This document shows, piece after piece, positions 25,820-38,000 of a DNA stretch of 64,000 nucleotides; positions within the stretch are counted from its first letter, which is position 1; each line of letters begins with the position of its first letter. The notes below the pieces were generated by a model, which made no database searches, was not told where the DNA came from, and saw only the letters and a program-made list of their open reading frames with translations. Location of the stretch: NCBI GenBank assembly GCA_030429565.1, contig JAUIFE010000030.1, positions 1-64,000 on the forward strand, read 5' to 3'. The DNA comes from Holophagae bacterium (lineage in GTDB: Bacteria > Acidobacteriota > Holophagae > Acanthopleuribacterales > Acanthopleuribacteraceae). Made by a program: the position numbers and the translations under genes.

Positions 25820-28800
25820 TTAACTACCTTGTGTTATCGCTGATTCGTTCGCAGCCAAGGGTTGCGCGTGCTTGGGCGCAAGTGGTTCGCCGTCCAAATG
25901 GGGCACGGCGGCGCTGATGCGGCGTCGTTGAAGCAGCTCGCTTTGGCGTTGTGCGGCGGCGACGGTGACGGGTCCGCGCAAACCCTGTTGGTCGCGGTCG
26001 TGGTGGAGCAGCAAGCCGGCGAGCACGCAGCCGGTGATGGTGCCGGAATAACGCGGTGCATTTTTGACGTCGTCGGGTAAGGCGGCGGCGACGGCGGCGG
26101 GCAGGTAGCGCAGTAAGCGGCTTTCTTGCGGCAATTGCAGGATGTCGCTTTCGCTTGCGCGCATGTCGTCTTGTTCTTGGATACGCCGACGCAGGGCGTC
26201 GTTGTCGACGGCGGGGCGACCGGATTCGGTGATGAGCAGGGTGCCGGGTCGCAGTTGGTCCAACTGGAGTGCGGCTTGAACGTCGCCGCTGCCGAGCACG
26301 ACGGTCGCTGCGTAGAAGGTGTTTTCGAGGCCGTTTTTGAAGGCGCAATGTTGGACGGCGCCACGATAGCCGACCTCTTGTAAGAGTCCTTGAAGCGTAT
26401 CGCGGCGTCGTGGGTCGGGATCGCAAACGAGCAGGCGTTGCGGGTGGCGGTGGTTTTTCAAGAGCAAACCCACGGCAGCGAGGGCGACGGCATCGAGCCC
26501 GAGCAGACCGAGCTGTTCGTTGCCGAGCTCGCGCTTGGCGTCGGCCAGGTTTGTCGCCAGGGTTGCGGCCGTTGCCGCCGCTACGGTATCGCGGCCCGTG
26601 GTCAAACGCGGCAGGGTATTGTCTTGTTGCCAGAGCGGTGCGAGCAAGCGGCCATGATCGAGCGCGGCCGGCAACAAGCCGGTCAGGGAGACGGCGTCGG
26701 CGCCGATGCAACGCGCCGTCGCCAGCGCGGCGGCCACGTTGGCGACCAGACCCGCGGGATCGTCGAACAGGGTGCTGTCGAAACGCGGCAGGGTGATCAG
26801 GCCAATACGGCCCCAGGCGGTTTCGCGGATGCCGGAGAGGACCGGCAGGTGACCGCACCAATCAGCGAGGATGGCGGCGCGACTGAGCCCGGTGTGGGCC
26901 GGTAGGTCGTCGCTGAGCGTGTCGAGCGCGACGGCGTCGACGGGGGCGAGCCGGCCGGCGGCAATGAGCCGCAACAAGCAGCGCGTTTCAAAAGCGGGTT
27001 CAAGAGGTTGATTCACGGGGGCGGGCGCGTTGTTCAGGGGTTGGTCGCCGTCGGCCTCAACGGTCTCGTCCAATGCCTCGGCCAATTCGGCAACGGTGGG
27101 GTGCAAGAAGACCTGGCGGGCGGCGACGTTTAAGCCGAGTTGTTCGTTGACGGCGGCGGTCAGTTTGACCACCAAAATCGAGGTACCGCCGGCCTCGAAA
27201 AAGTCGTCGTCAATGCTCAGCGCGTGTCGGCCGAGGATGTCACGCCACAAGGCCAGTAGTTTTTGTTCCAGTGGGTTACGCGCTTCGCGTTGCGCGCCCG
27301 GTGTCAGTGCGGTGTCGCGCGGATCGGGTAAGGCGGCACCGTCGATTTTGCCGGTTGACGAGAGTGGGAAACGCGCCAGGGTTACGAAATAGGCCGGCAC
27401 CATGTAGCTCGGCAGGGTTTTGCTCAGGAAATTTTTGAGATCGCGCACGTCCAGCGCGCCGCGTGGGATCAGGTACGCGACCAGTTCGCCGAGTGCTTCG
27501 AATTTGCACACGTGTACCTCGGCGACGGCGTCGTGTTTGGCGGCGCAGCGTTCGATTTCACCGGGTTCGACGCGGTGGCCGCGAATTTTGACCTGACTAT
27601 CGGCACGGCCGAGGAACAAGATATTGCCGTCGGCGAGACGGCGCCCCAAATCGCCGCTGCGCAACATACGTTGCTTGGCTTTAAACGGATGGGGCACGAA
27701 ACGTTCAGCGGTGCGCTGTGGATCGTTGACATACCCGAGCGCCAGACCGGCGCCGGCGATGCAAATCTCGCCGACCAGACCGTCGGCGACGGGACGACCC
27801 AAACCGTCGAGCAGGTGTAGCTCCATGTTGGCCAAGGGTTTGCCGATGGGCACACCGGCGCGATAATCGCCGCCGGCGTCAATTTCGAACACGGTCGAGT
27901 AGGCGCAGGCTTCGGTGAGGCCGTAACTGTTGAAGTAGCGGGTGCGGGCGGCGTAAAACAGCGCGGTTTCGGGGTTGGGCGCTTCGCCGCCGGTGATCAG
28001 CACGCGCAAACTCGGCATCGGCTGTTGGTTGAGTGCGTTGAGGTAGGCGGTCGGCATCGAGGCGACGGTGACACCCTGCTCGGCCAACATGGCGATGAAG
28101 CGGCTGGGTTCGTTAATGCAGTCGCGGTCGGCAACGACGAGCGTCGCGCCGGCACAGAGGGTGGTGAAGACCTCGGCCAGGAAGATGTCGAACGAGTAAG
28201 CCGCAAACTGCAGCACGCGGTCCTGGGCTTGCACACCGAAGCGTTCGACCAAACTGAAGGCGGTGTTGACCAAGCCGGCGTCGGGTACCCAAATCCCTTT
28301 GGGGTGGCCGGTCGAGCCGGAGGTAAAGATGAGCGCGGTGGCTTTGACGAAGGCGTTGTCGCGGTCGTGTGGGAACGCGTTTTCGTCGTTGGCGGCGGCT
28401 TCGAGATCGACCACGGCGGCGTCGCCGGCGCTGCCGCGATGGGCTGCGTCACAAAGCAAGAGCTTGCAAGCACTGACCTTGCGCATGTGGGCCAAACGTT
28501 CAGCGGGGTAAAAGGGATCGAGCGGCAGGAAGACGCCGCCGGCCAGCAAGGTGCCGAGTAGGCCGACGAGGGCGTGTTCACCACGAGCGACCATGAGCCC
28601 GACTGGGTCGCCGACGCGGAACTGGGGCGCCTGTTGCAAGTGGGCGGCGACGCGGCGGGCTTTGTCGAAGAGCTCGGCGTAAGTTAAACGAGAGGCGCCG
28701 TGGATCATGGCCAAGGCGCGCGGCTCGCTGACGGCGTGGGCTTGGACGAGGTCGACGAAACGGCGCTGGACGGGAAAATGACGCATGGGACCTGGTGCGG

Positions 28801-31800
28801 CGGCGAGTGCCCTGGCCCGTGCTTGATCGCTGAGTAGGTTGATGTTGCCAACGGCAACGTCGGGCCCGCTGCAAATCGCGGCCAACAAAGTGGCGGTATG
28901 ATCGGCCAGGTGCTGCATGCGTTCGGGTCGGAATAAATCACTGTTGTAATTGAGTTTAAGGCTTAGTTGGGCGCCCTCTTCGACGAACACAAACAGCAAA
29001 TCGTAGCGGCTGGTACCGGTTTCGAAGGTCAACTCGCGAATCGAGAGACCGTCCTCTTCCAGTTGCGGGACCTCGGGCGACTCAAGCGCGACCATCACGT
29101 CGAACAGCGGCGCGCGGTTGCTTTCGCGGCTGAGTTTGAGTTCGTCGACGAGACGGTCAAAGGGATAGTTTTGGTGGTCGGCGGCGGCGATGACGGTTTG
29201 CTTGACGCGCGCCAAGAAACTGTTAAAGGACTCGCGTGGATCAATGTCTTGGCGCAGTGCCAACATGTTCACGTAAAAGCCAACCTGGCCATGCAAGTCG
29301 GGATGCGGTCGGCCGGCAACGGGGCTGCCGAGCACCAAGTCGGTTTGGCCGGTCGCGCGGTGCATCAAGGCAAACACGGCGGCGGTCAGCAGTTGGAAGC
29401 GGGTGACATCGCGGCGGCGGGCCAAGTCGTCGATAGCGCGCGCGACGGTGTCGTCAAAGGGAACCTGCAAGGTTCGGCCGCGATAGCCGGGGACGGGCGG
29501 ACGCTTGAAGTCGGTGGGGAAATCCAGCGGCGCCGGCAGGGTGCGGAACTGACGGCGCCAAAAATCGCGGAGGCGGGTGCCTTCGTCGCCGGCGAGGGCT
29601 GCATTCTGCCAGGCTGCAAAGTCTTTGTACTGCAGCGGCGGCGGGGTCAGGTTGTGGCCGGCGCCGTTGCGGTAGGCGCGGTAGAGCGCGATCCACTCGT
29701 TGCCAAGCGTGTTGACGGACCAGCCGTCGCAGACAATGTGGTGCACGTTAAACAGTACGACCCACTGTTCGGCATTGCGTTGCACAACTTTGACGCGCAG
29801 CAGCGGGCCGTGGGCCAGATCGAAGGGTTGTTTGGCGTCCTCGCGGGCGGCGCGGACGGCGGTGTCCTCGGCATTTTCTTCACCACCGACACTTTCAATC
29901 ACGGTCATCTGAAAGCCGCCTGGCAGTTGCGGGTGAATTACCTGACGCAGCTCGCCGTCGATTAAATTGAAGGTGGTGCGCAAGGATTCGTGGCGTTCGA
30001 TTAAGGTGGCAAAGGCCTGCTGCAGACAATCCAAATCGAGGCTGCCGCTGAACATGTAAGCGCCGGGCATGCTGTAGGCAATGCGTTCCTCGTCCATGCG
30101 GTCGAGCACCCACAGGCGGTACTGGGCGTGTGAAACGGGGTAGTGGTCGGCTTCGGCGACGCGGGGAATTGGTGCCGGTTGGTCGCTTTGCGTCTGTTCG
30201 ATCAAACGTGCCAAGCGGCGGATGGTGTCGTTTTGGAAAAAGTCGCGCAGGCTGATGTCGCAGTCGAATTCGCGGTAGATGCGCGCCAAAATGCGCGTTG
30301 CTTTGAGCGAGTGCCCACCGGTTTCGAAAAAGGGAATGGTGGCGCCGACCTTTTCCAGGGCGAGCACGTCTTCCCAGATGGCGGCGAGACGGGTTTCGGT
30401 CTCGCCGCGTGGTGGTTCGAAATCTTTGCCACCGGCCAACCAGGCCTGAGGTTGTGGTAGCGCTTTGCGGTTGACCTTGCCGTTGAGTGAAAGCGGTAGT
30501 TCCGTCATTTTAATGAAAAAGCCGGGGATCATGACGGCCGGAAGATGTTCGGCGAGGTGGGCGCGAAGTTCGGCGACGTTGACGGGTGTGCGTTCGGTGT
30601 AATAACAGGCGATTTGCACGTCGTTGTGTTTGTTTTTGAGGGCGACGACGGCGGCTTCGCGCACGGCATGGAACGCGAGCAGGTGCGTCTCGATTTCATT
30701 GGTTTCAATGCGCACGCCGTTGACTTTAATCTGGTTGTCTTGGCGGCCGAGTACCGTGATTTCGCGCTCGGAACCGTAGCGGCCAAGGTCGCCGGTGCGG
30801 AACAAAAGGTCGTCGTCCTTGCCGGTCAGTGGGTTGACGACAAAACGTTCGCGCGTCTGCTCGGGATCGAGAAAGCCGAGGGTCAGGAAGGGCGACTTGA
30901 TGTAAATTTCGCCGATGCGGCCGATATCGCACAGTTGTTTTCCTTTAATAATGAGCACGGCACTGTTGCTGATGGGGTGGCCGACGTGGATCAGGTCGCG
31001 CGGATTGTCGGGCACGGCGACGTGACGGTGACAGGTTTTGAGAATGGTGGTTTCGGTGAGGCCGTAGAGGTTGGCGATTTCGACGTCGGCGCCGAGGGTT
31101 TGGCGCCAGCGCTGGACGTCGCGACCGAAGAGCGGTTCGCCGGCGAAGAGGCCGCGTTTAAGCGCGCGCCAAGTGGGCACCAAGTCCGGCTGTGCTTCCA
31201 ATTCGGCGAGGATCAAACGCAACAGGGCCGGCACCGTTTGCAGGGTGGTGATGCCTTGTTCGCCGATCCAGCGCGCCAACCGCGTCGGCGTGGTGGTGAT
31301 ATCGGGCGGTGGGATCACGACGGTTGCGCCGGCGAGCAGCGCGACGAAGATGTCTTTAAAGCAGGCGTCGAACCCGACGGGTGCCAGTTGCGCGATGCGG
31401 TCCTCGCGGTTGATGGCAAATTCTTTGGCGTGCCAGTGAATGTAATGGCTGAGTGCTTGGTAGCTGCCAATGACGCCTTTGGGGGTGCCGGTCGAGCCGG
31501 AGGTGAACACGACGTAACAGGGGTCGGTTGGTCCTAGGGGCCGGCGGTTTTCGGCACTGACGACGCCGGCGGTGTTGGTATTGGTGCGGCGGTCGTCGAC
31601 GGCCAGCGCGTGTTGGGCGTCGATGGTAATGCGGACGGGGACTTGATCGGCGTCGGCGGGAAACTGCTCGGCCATGCTGGGTGTGGTCAGCAAGGCGGCG
31701 GCGGGGTTGAGCTCGAGCATGGTGCGCAAACGGGCGGCGGGGTAGGTGGGATCGAGTGCCATGAAGCGACAGCCGGCGTTCATACAGCCCAACATCGAGG

Positions 31801-32014
31801 CCACGAAGGCGATGCCTTTGTTGAGGTAGAGGGCGACGGTGGCGTCGCGATTGGTGCCGGTATTGACCAAAAAGTCGGCGATATGGTCGGCCAAGGCCTG
31901 CAGTTCGGCGTGGCTGATGTCGCCGTCGGGATCAACCACGGCGGGCTGATCGGAAAAGTTCGCGGCGTTGTGGGCCAAGACGCGGTGCAGTAATTTTCGG
32001 TTGGGCGTCGTCAT
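25820..32014 (-). CDS. NRPS: A-PCP-C-A-PCP with reductase-like terminal domain
   Basis: 2064 aa from an ATG preceded by GGAG, 19 bp after the upstream stop. A1 (about 1-520; YVVFTSGSTGTPKG, NLYGLTETT), PCP (Ser-569 in GGHS), C (about 625-1060; HHIVCDG), A2 (about 1085-1560; FTSGSTGHPKG), PCP (Ser-1612 in GGTS). By eye the specificity residues are D-A-K-Q-L-A-L-I-L-K for A1 and D-I-A-S-I-G-S-A-Y-K for A2; I match neither to a known substrate. A1 has no C domain of its own: the preceding protein ends in C. Residues about 1675-2045 are neither thioesterase nor standard thioester reductase. Their order (GADAVSLTGLLPAALDHG, TTGRDTV, a Rossmann-like stretch, ITGC) resembles acyl-ACP reductases, but the glycine-rich loop reads GLDAVA. 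This is the last synthetase protein, so the domain probably concerns release. Confidence 0.85.
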   Translation of the reverse strand: MTTPNRKLLHRVLAHNAANFSDQPAVVDPDGDISHAELQALADHIADFLVNTGTNRDATVALYLNKGIAFVASMLGCMNAGCRFMALDPTYPAARLRTMLELNPAAALLTTPSMAEQFPADADQVPVRITIDAQHALAVDDRRTNTNTAGVVSAENRRPLGPTDPCYVVFTSGSTGTPKGVIGSYQALSHYIHWHAKEFAINREDRIAQLAPVGFDACFKDIFVALLAGATVVIPPPDITTTPTRLARWIGEQGITTLQTVPALLRLILAELEAQPDLVPTWRALKRGLFAGEPLFGRDVQRWRQTLGADVEIANLYGLTETTILKTCHRHVAVPDNPRDLIHVGHPISNSAVLIIKGKQLCDIGRIGEIYIKSPFLTLGFLDPEQTRERFVVNPLTGKDDDLLFRTGDLGRYGSEREITVLGRQDNQIKVNGVRIETNEIETHLLAFHAVREAAVVALKNKHNDVQIACYYTERTPVNVAELRAHLAEHLPAVMIPGFFIKMTELPLSLNGKVNRKALPQPQAWLAGGKDFEPPRGETETRLAAIWEDVLALEKVGATIPFFETGGHSLKATRILARIYREFDCDISLRDFFQNDTIRRLARLIEQTQSDQPAPIPRVAEADHYPVSHAQYRLWVLDRMDEERIAYSMPGAYMFSGSLDLDCLQQAFATLIERHESLRTTFNLIDGELRQVIHPQLPGGFQMTVIESVGGEENAEDTAVRAAREDAKQPFDLAHGPLLRVKVVQRNAEQWVVLFNVHHIVCDGWSVNTLGNEWIALYRAYRNGAGHNLTPPPLQYKDFAAWQNAALAGDEGTRLRDFWRRQFRTLPAPLDFPTDFKRPPVPGYRGRTLQVPFDDTVARAIDDLARRRDVTRFQLLTAAVFALMHRATGQTDLVLGSPVAGRPHPDLHGQVGFYVNMLALRQDIDPRESFNSFLARVKQTVIAAADHQNYPFDRLVDELKLSRESNRAPLFDVMVALESPEVPQLEEDGLSIRELTFETGTSRYDLLFVFVEEGAQLSLKLNYNSDLFRPERMQHLADHTATLLAAICSGPDVAVGNINLLSDQARARALAAAPGPMRHFPVQRRFVDLVQAHAVSEPRALAMIHGASRLTYAELFDKARRVAAHLQQAPQFRVGDPVGLMVARGEHALVGLLGTLLAGGVFLPLDPFYPAERLAHMRKVSACKLLLCDAAHRGSAGDAAVVDLEAAANDENAFPHDRDNAFVKATALIFTSGSTGHPKGIWVPDAGLVNTAFSLVERFGVQAQDRVLQFAAYSFDIFLAEVFTTLCAGATLVVADRDCINEPSRFIAMLAEQGVTVASMPTAYLNALNQQPMPSLRVLITGGEAPNPETALFYAARTRYFNSYGLTEACAYSTVFEIDAGGDYRAGVPIGKPLANMELHLLDGLGRPVADGLVGEICIAGAGLALGYVNDPQRTAERFVPHPFKAKQRMLRSGDLGRRLADGNILFLGRADSQVKIRGHRVEPGEIERCAAKHDAVAEVHVCKFEALGELVAYLIPRGALDVRDLKNFLSKTLPSYMVPAYFVTLARFPLSSTGKIDGAALPDPRDTALTPGAQREARNPLEQKLLALWRDILGRHALSIDDDFFEAGGTSILVVKLTAAVNEQLGLNVAARQVFLHPTVAELAEALDETVEADGDQPLNNAPAPVNQPLEPAFETRCLLRLIAAGRLAPVDAVALDTLSDDLPAHTGLSRAAILADWCGHLPVLSGIRETAWGRIGLITLPRFDSTLFDDPAGLVANVAAALATARCIGADAVSLTGLLPAALDHGRLLAPLWQQDNTLPRLTTGRDTVAAATAATLATNLADAKRELGNEQLGLLGLDAVALAAVGLLLKNHRHPQRLLVCDPDPRRRDTLQGLLQEVGYRGAVQHCAFKNGLENTFYAATVVLGSGDVQAALQLDQLRPGTLLITESGRPAVDNDALRRRIQEQDDMRASESDILQLPQESRLLRYLPAAVAAALPDDVKNAPRYSGTITGCVLAGLLLHHDRDQQGLRGPVTVAAAQRQSELLQRRRISAAVPHLDGEPLAPKHAQPLAANESAITQGS

Positions 32015-32033
32015 AACAGATACTCCAAGTGGC

Positions 32034-35000
32034 TTAAAAGTCGTCATCCAATTCCATGACCGATTCGAGGAAGCGGGCGTGCTCCTCGTCGGCGACGGCA
32101 GGGCGGACGGTGTCGCGAATCGCGATGATGGGTAGGTCGGGTTCCGCAACAAAGGCGGCGGCAAGCGCTTCGAGATCGGCGGCCCAGCGCTGAACATCGG
32201 TGCCGTTGAAGACGCCGTCGCGGTAGTTCAGCTTGAGGGCGAGGCGTTCGCCGGGGTTGATTTCCATGTGGAAGTTAAATTCAGTTTCTTCAAGGCCTTG
32301 CAGGTCGGCGGTGGTGAAGCCGAGCGCCGCAGGGTCAGCGGCGAGCTCGCCGCTGAGCGGGTAATTCTCGAAAACGACGACGTGGTCAAAGAGCGCGCGG
32401 CCGTGTTCGCCGGCGGCGAGGATGTCGGCGAGGGCGTGGGTGTGGTGCGGTTGGCTTTGCAGCCAGGCGTGCTGGACACGGGTGAGCACCGTGCGCAGGC
32501 CGTCGTCACGGCGACAATGAACGCGCAGCGGCACGGTGTTGAGGAACAGGCCGACGGTTTTCTCGGCGCCGGCGAGTTGCGGTGGTCGGCCGGAGACGAC
32601 GCTGCCGATGACGATATCGTCGGCGTCGTCGTAAGCGGCGATCAGCAGTGCCCACAGCGTTTGCACCAGCGTGGCGAGTGTCACCGAGGCGTTGGCGGCG
32701 GCTTGGTTGAGCTGTTGTGTTAGCAGGGCGGGCAAGGCGTGGTGCAGGCTGCGGAAGCGGCCCGGATCGGTGTGGCGGCGTTTGTCGGGCAGAACCGTCG
32801 GTTGCTCGTAATCGGCGAGGGTTTCGCGCCAGAAGCTTTCGGCGGCGCTGCGATCACGGCGCTGGTACCAGTCGATGAAGCGCCGGTAGGGGATGGGTTC
32901 GGTAAGCTCGAGCGTGGTGCCGGCGCGGCGGGCGGCGTAGTCGGCCAGCAGTTCGTTGACCAAAATGCCGCAGCTCCACCCGTCGAGGATGATGTGGTGG
33001 AAACACCAGTGAACGCGCCACTGGTTTTCACTTTCGCGCACAACGGCGAGTCGCATCAGGTTGCCGGCGGCCAAATCAAACGGACGCAGCAGGTGATCGC
33101 GGTCGAGATCGCCGTCGTCGTCATACCATTCGAGTTGTTGCTGTTTGAGCACGGCCTGTTGCGGCTGTTCCAAACCCTGCCACAGGAAACAGGTGCGCAA
33201 GGCGGCGTGGCGGTCGACCAGGCTTTGCCAGCAGGCGCGGAAGCGGTCGGGATCGAAGTCACCGCTAATACTGAATTGAAAATACTCGCGGTAGGCGGCG
33301 CTATCGGGTTCGCAGCGCGCGCTGTAGAGCATGGCTTCCTGCATGGGCGCCAAGGGGTAAACGGTGTCCAGGGTGTTGGCGGCGTGGCCGTGTTGCTGGA
33401 GTGCCTGCTGCAAGCGCGCGGCGGGCAGGTGTTTGCCGGCCAAAGCGAGCACGGCGCCGTGTTGCTCGTGCATGCGCACACAGAGGGCGGCGGCTTGCCG
33501 GGTTTGCTGTGCCAAGGCGGCGGTTATGGCTGCGATGGTGGCCGGCGCAAACGCCGTTTCGTGATAGTGCAGGTGCCAGATCAGGCAGCCGTCGACGACG
33601 GCGGCTTCTACTTCAAGCGGGTACACCCGGCGCAGGTCGTCGGCGCGCGTGCCGGTCGTCCATTCTTCGACGCGTCGGAACGGGGCGCCGTTCAGGTTGC
33701 GCTGGAATTGGCCTAAGTAGTTGAAACATAGTGCTGAAGGCGCGGGCGGTACGGCCGCGCGCTGGTAACACAATGGGCCGAAATCGAAGCCGCCGTGGTC
33801 GACACAGGCCAGGTCGGCGGCGGTGTGGTGGGCGTGGCCGGCGAGGTCGTCGTCGTGGTGAGAAAGTGCGAAGGGGTAAATGGCGGTGAACCAGCCGACG
33901 TTGCGCTGTGGTTCGCGGTGGCGCGGGTCGTCGGCGAAACGTGGCGGTGCGACGCGGCCGTGGCTCTCCAAATCAATCGTGAGCGCGTTGATGCCGCGTG
34001 TTGCGTGTAGCGCGCGCGACAAACAGGTTAGCAACAGCGCTTGCAGGTCTACGCCGAACACGGCCGTAGCGTGACGCATCAAGGCGGCGCTGTGCTCTGG
34101 TTCCAGCGACAAAACCTGTTCGCGCATGGCGTCGTGACGCAAGTCGGCGACGCCTTGATCGACCAAGGTGTCTCGGGCGTCGGGCCATGTTTGCGGCGTG
34201 GCCGACAGTGTTTGGGCGTAGGTTTGCAGCGCTTGCGTCCATTGTGGCCACGACACCGGGGCCGGCGGGAGCTCGATCGTCGCGCCGGTCGCGGCTTGCG
34301 TGTAGGCGCTGCTCAGGTCTTCGATGATGAACCGCCAGGAGACCGCGTCGACAACCAAGTGGTGTGCCAACAACAACAGTTGGTCTCCGTCGTTTAATCG
34401 GAAAAGGTGGGCAATTAACGGGCTATTGCGGATTTGCATGCCGGCGGCGAGAGCGGCTGCTTTGGCGCCGACACGCTGAGCCGCGTCCGTATCGCCGCGC
34501 CAATCGTCAACGTCGAAAACCAAGGGGATGCCGCGTTGCCGCAGCGCAGCCTGCAGTTTGCCGTTGTGTTCACGGAAGCAGCAGCGCAGCGTTTCGTGAT
34601 GATCGATGAGCGCTTTTAAGGCGCGGGTTAAGGTCTCGATGTCGAGGGCCTGTTCGGCGTGGAGCATCAGCCCCAACTGGTAACCGGTAACCAGGCGTCC
34701 TTGTTCGGCGAACCAGCGGGCTTGCATCGCGTTGAGGGCGACGGGGCCGCTCTGGTTGGTGCTTCGTTGGATCAGGGGCGCGCGTTGGACATGGGCGGCC
34801 AATAAGGCCACAGTTGGGTGGCGGAAAATCTGCGTTAGCGCCACCTGGTAGCGACGTTGCTGCAGACGCGACACGATGAGCATGGCTTTAATCGAATCAC
34901 CGCCGGCATTAAAGAAGTCGTCGTCTTGGTGCAAGTCGGGTCGTTGCAAAACCGCGCGCCAGACTTCGAGTAGCAGCTTGGCCGTGTCGTCGTCGCCGGC

Positions 35001-38000
35001 AGCCGGCGCGGCTGTGGGCGTGTCGGTCACAAAGGCAGCCAAGGCGCGACGGTCGACCTTGCCGTTGGCGGTGAGCGGCATGGTTTCCAGGGGGACCAGG
35101 CGCTGCGGCACCATGTAGGGCGGCAGCTCGGCGGCAAGACGGGCTGCCGGATCAACAGGCGCGTCGGCGGTGTAAAAGGCGACCAGCTCGGTGGTTAGCG
35201 CGGCATTTTCAACGGCCAACACCACGGCGGCCTTGATTTCCGGCATGCGCATTAAGGTGGCCTCAATCTCTGCCGGCTCAATGCGGTAACCGAGAATTTT
35301 GACCTGATCGTCGGCACGGCCGAGGAATTGCAACGAGCCGTTGCGGCGGCGTCGGGCGAGGTCTCCGGTGCGGTACAGGCGCGCGCCGTCGCCCCAGGGA
35401 TCGGGCACAAAACGTTCGGCGCTGAGGCGCGGGCGTTTGAGATAACCGCGTGCCACCCCCACGCCGCCGACGTAGATTTCGCCGATGACGCCAGGGGCGA
35501 CCGGGTTTAAGGCGCTGTCTAGTAAGTAGATGCGCGTGTTGGGGGCGGGGCCGCCGATGTCGGGCGCGGCGAGGTAATCGGCGAGGTTGGCGGCCGAGAT
35601 GTGGCGGCCGGTGCAGGCGTTGGTGATTTCGGTGGGGCCGTACTCGTCGATCAGCAAAACATCGGGGTTGGCGGCCAAGAAGCGGCGCACATCGTCGACG
35701 CGGATTTTCTCACCGCCGAGCACGACGCCGCGCAGGGCGGGGAAGCGGCGACAGTCGGCGCCGTCCAGTTCGGCCAAGACGTGGAGAAAGGACGGCGTGG
35801 TTTTAATGAATGCGATGTCGTGGGCGTGCAGGTAAGCGGCGGCTTTGTGCGGTGCACGGCGTTCGCGGTCGGGTAAGACGTGCAGGCAGGCGCCGTAAAC
35901 CATGGCGGCCCAGAAGTTGGTTTGCGCCATGTCGAAGGCATGTGAGGTGGCGGGCAAAATGCGTGATCCGCGCCCGATCCCGTGGTCGCCGACGTACCAG
36001 TGCATGTAATTAAACAGCGAACGCGTGGCGACGGGCACGCCCTTGGGGCGGCCGGTGGTGCCGGACGTGTAAATGGTGTAAAGCACTTGGTGCGGCCCAC
36101 AGGGGGCGGGCAGGACGGCGTCGCTGTGGCTCGCCGGTTGCTCGTGCAAGTCGCGCACGGCAACCGCGTTGTACTGCAGGTGGGCGCCCTCGGTCCACAG
36201 CAATTTGGCTTGGGTATCTTCGAGCACAAAGGCCAAGCGCGCGGCCGGGATATTGGCGTCCAGTGGGATGTAGGCGGCGCCGGCCAAAACAACGGCGGCC
36301 TGCGCGATGAACATGTGGTCGGAGGGATCGGCAACGATGGCGACGTGGTCGCCGGGTCGCACGTCGTGCTCGGCGATAAGCACACGCGCCCACGTTTCGG
36401 CCCGCGCGCGGATGGCGGCGTGGGTCCAGCGACGTTCGTTGCAGACGAGCACGACGTCGTCGGGGTAGGCATCGCACTGCTTGGCGACGGCTTCGGCCAA
36501 ACTTGTGTCGTCGGGGAACGGCCGACGCGTTTGGTTGCAGGCGTGGGTGACCTGGTGCAAGGCGGCCTCGCTGAGTGCGGGCATGGCGGCCAAGCGACAA
36601 TCCGGCTGCGCCACGACTTGGTCGAGCAAGTGCAGCAGCAAATCGGCCTGGCTGTGCAAGCTGTCGGCGAGGAACAGGTGTTGGTCGGCGGTCAGGGTCA
36701 GGCTCAGTTCGTCACCGATTTCCTCGAAGAACAGGGTTAGGTCGCACTGGGTGACGCCGGTCTCGAAGGGATGGCGGCTAAAGGTCAGGCCGTCGCGGCT
36801 AAAGGTGCGGCCGTCACTTTGCTCGAAGACGAACATGACGTCGAACAACGGGTTGCGGCTGAGGTCGCGTTTGCGATCAAGTGCGTCGACGAGGGCGCTG
36901 TACGGGAAATCGCCATGGTCGAAATCGGCGAGCACGTCGCGGCGTACCTGGGCGACAAAGTCGCGGAAGCCGAGCCCGGCTTGGGGATGGGCGCGCAACG
37001 GCAGCGATTTGGCGAACATGCCGAGGGTGTGCGTGTAGCTGTCACCGCGATCGTCAACGGGCACACCGACGACGAGGTCGTCTTGGCCGGTTAACTTGTT
37101 GAGGAACAAGTAACTAACACTGAGCAGCAGGTGGAACAAGCTGCCGCCGCAGTCGGCTGCCAAGGCGCGCAAGGCGCTTGTTTGGGCGGCGCTCAGCGGG
37201 CGGTGCAGGCTGTGACCGCGAAAGCTCGGCATGGCGGCGCGGGCGCGGTCGCAAGGTAAGGCGAGCGGTGCGGGCGGGTTGTGGAAGCGTTGCAGCCAGT
37301 ACTCGCGCCCGCCTTGGTCTGTGCCGGCACCGATGCCGGTGGCGTAATCGGCGTAAGCCGGACCAACGGCGGGTAGGTGGCGGCCGTGGTAGAGGTCGAT
37401 CCACTCGGCAAATAACTGGTCGAGTGCGCGGCCGTCGACGATCAAGTGATGGGCGTCAAAAATCAGGTAGGCGTGGTCTGTATCGGTTTGCAACAGGCAG
37501 GCGCGCGCTAATGGGCCTTTGCTCATGTTGAATGGTTTTAGATAGTTGCGGATGATGTTGTCGATGTCGCTTTTTTCGCAGAGGCGCGTTTCGAGGGTGA
37601 AGCGCAGGTCGGGACGTACAACCTGGTGCACCGTTTCGCCGTCGTTGACGAAACAGGTGCGCAAGGCGTCGTGGCGTAAAACCAACAACGCCAGGGCGTC
37701 GTTGAGGCGACCGGGATCGAGCGGCCCGCTGACGGCGGCGACGGCGCTGACGTGGTAGGCGGCTTCACCGCCGGCCAGACCGCTGAGGAAATAAATGCCG
37801 CGCTGGCAGGCCGATAAGGGGATTTGCGCTTGCGGTGCGGGGGTTGTGTCGCGGAAGGCAAAACCGCCGTCGCGCAGCGCTCGAATCGCCGTGCCGGCGG
37901 CGGTCACGATGCGCGCTAGGTGGGCGTCGGTATGGGCGGTCGACAGGAAACAAATGCGCCGTTCCCAGGTGTAAATGCCCTGGTGCAGCAGGTGGTAGAA

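Noticed and set aside
25820..26992. Terminal NRPS domain as thioesterase or standard thioester reductase
   Set aside because: No GxSxG nucleophile elbow and no GxxGxxG reductase signature are visible in the region.
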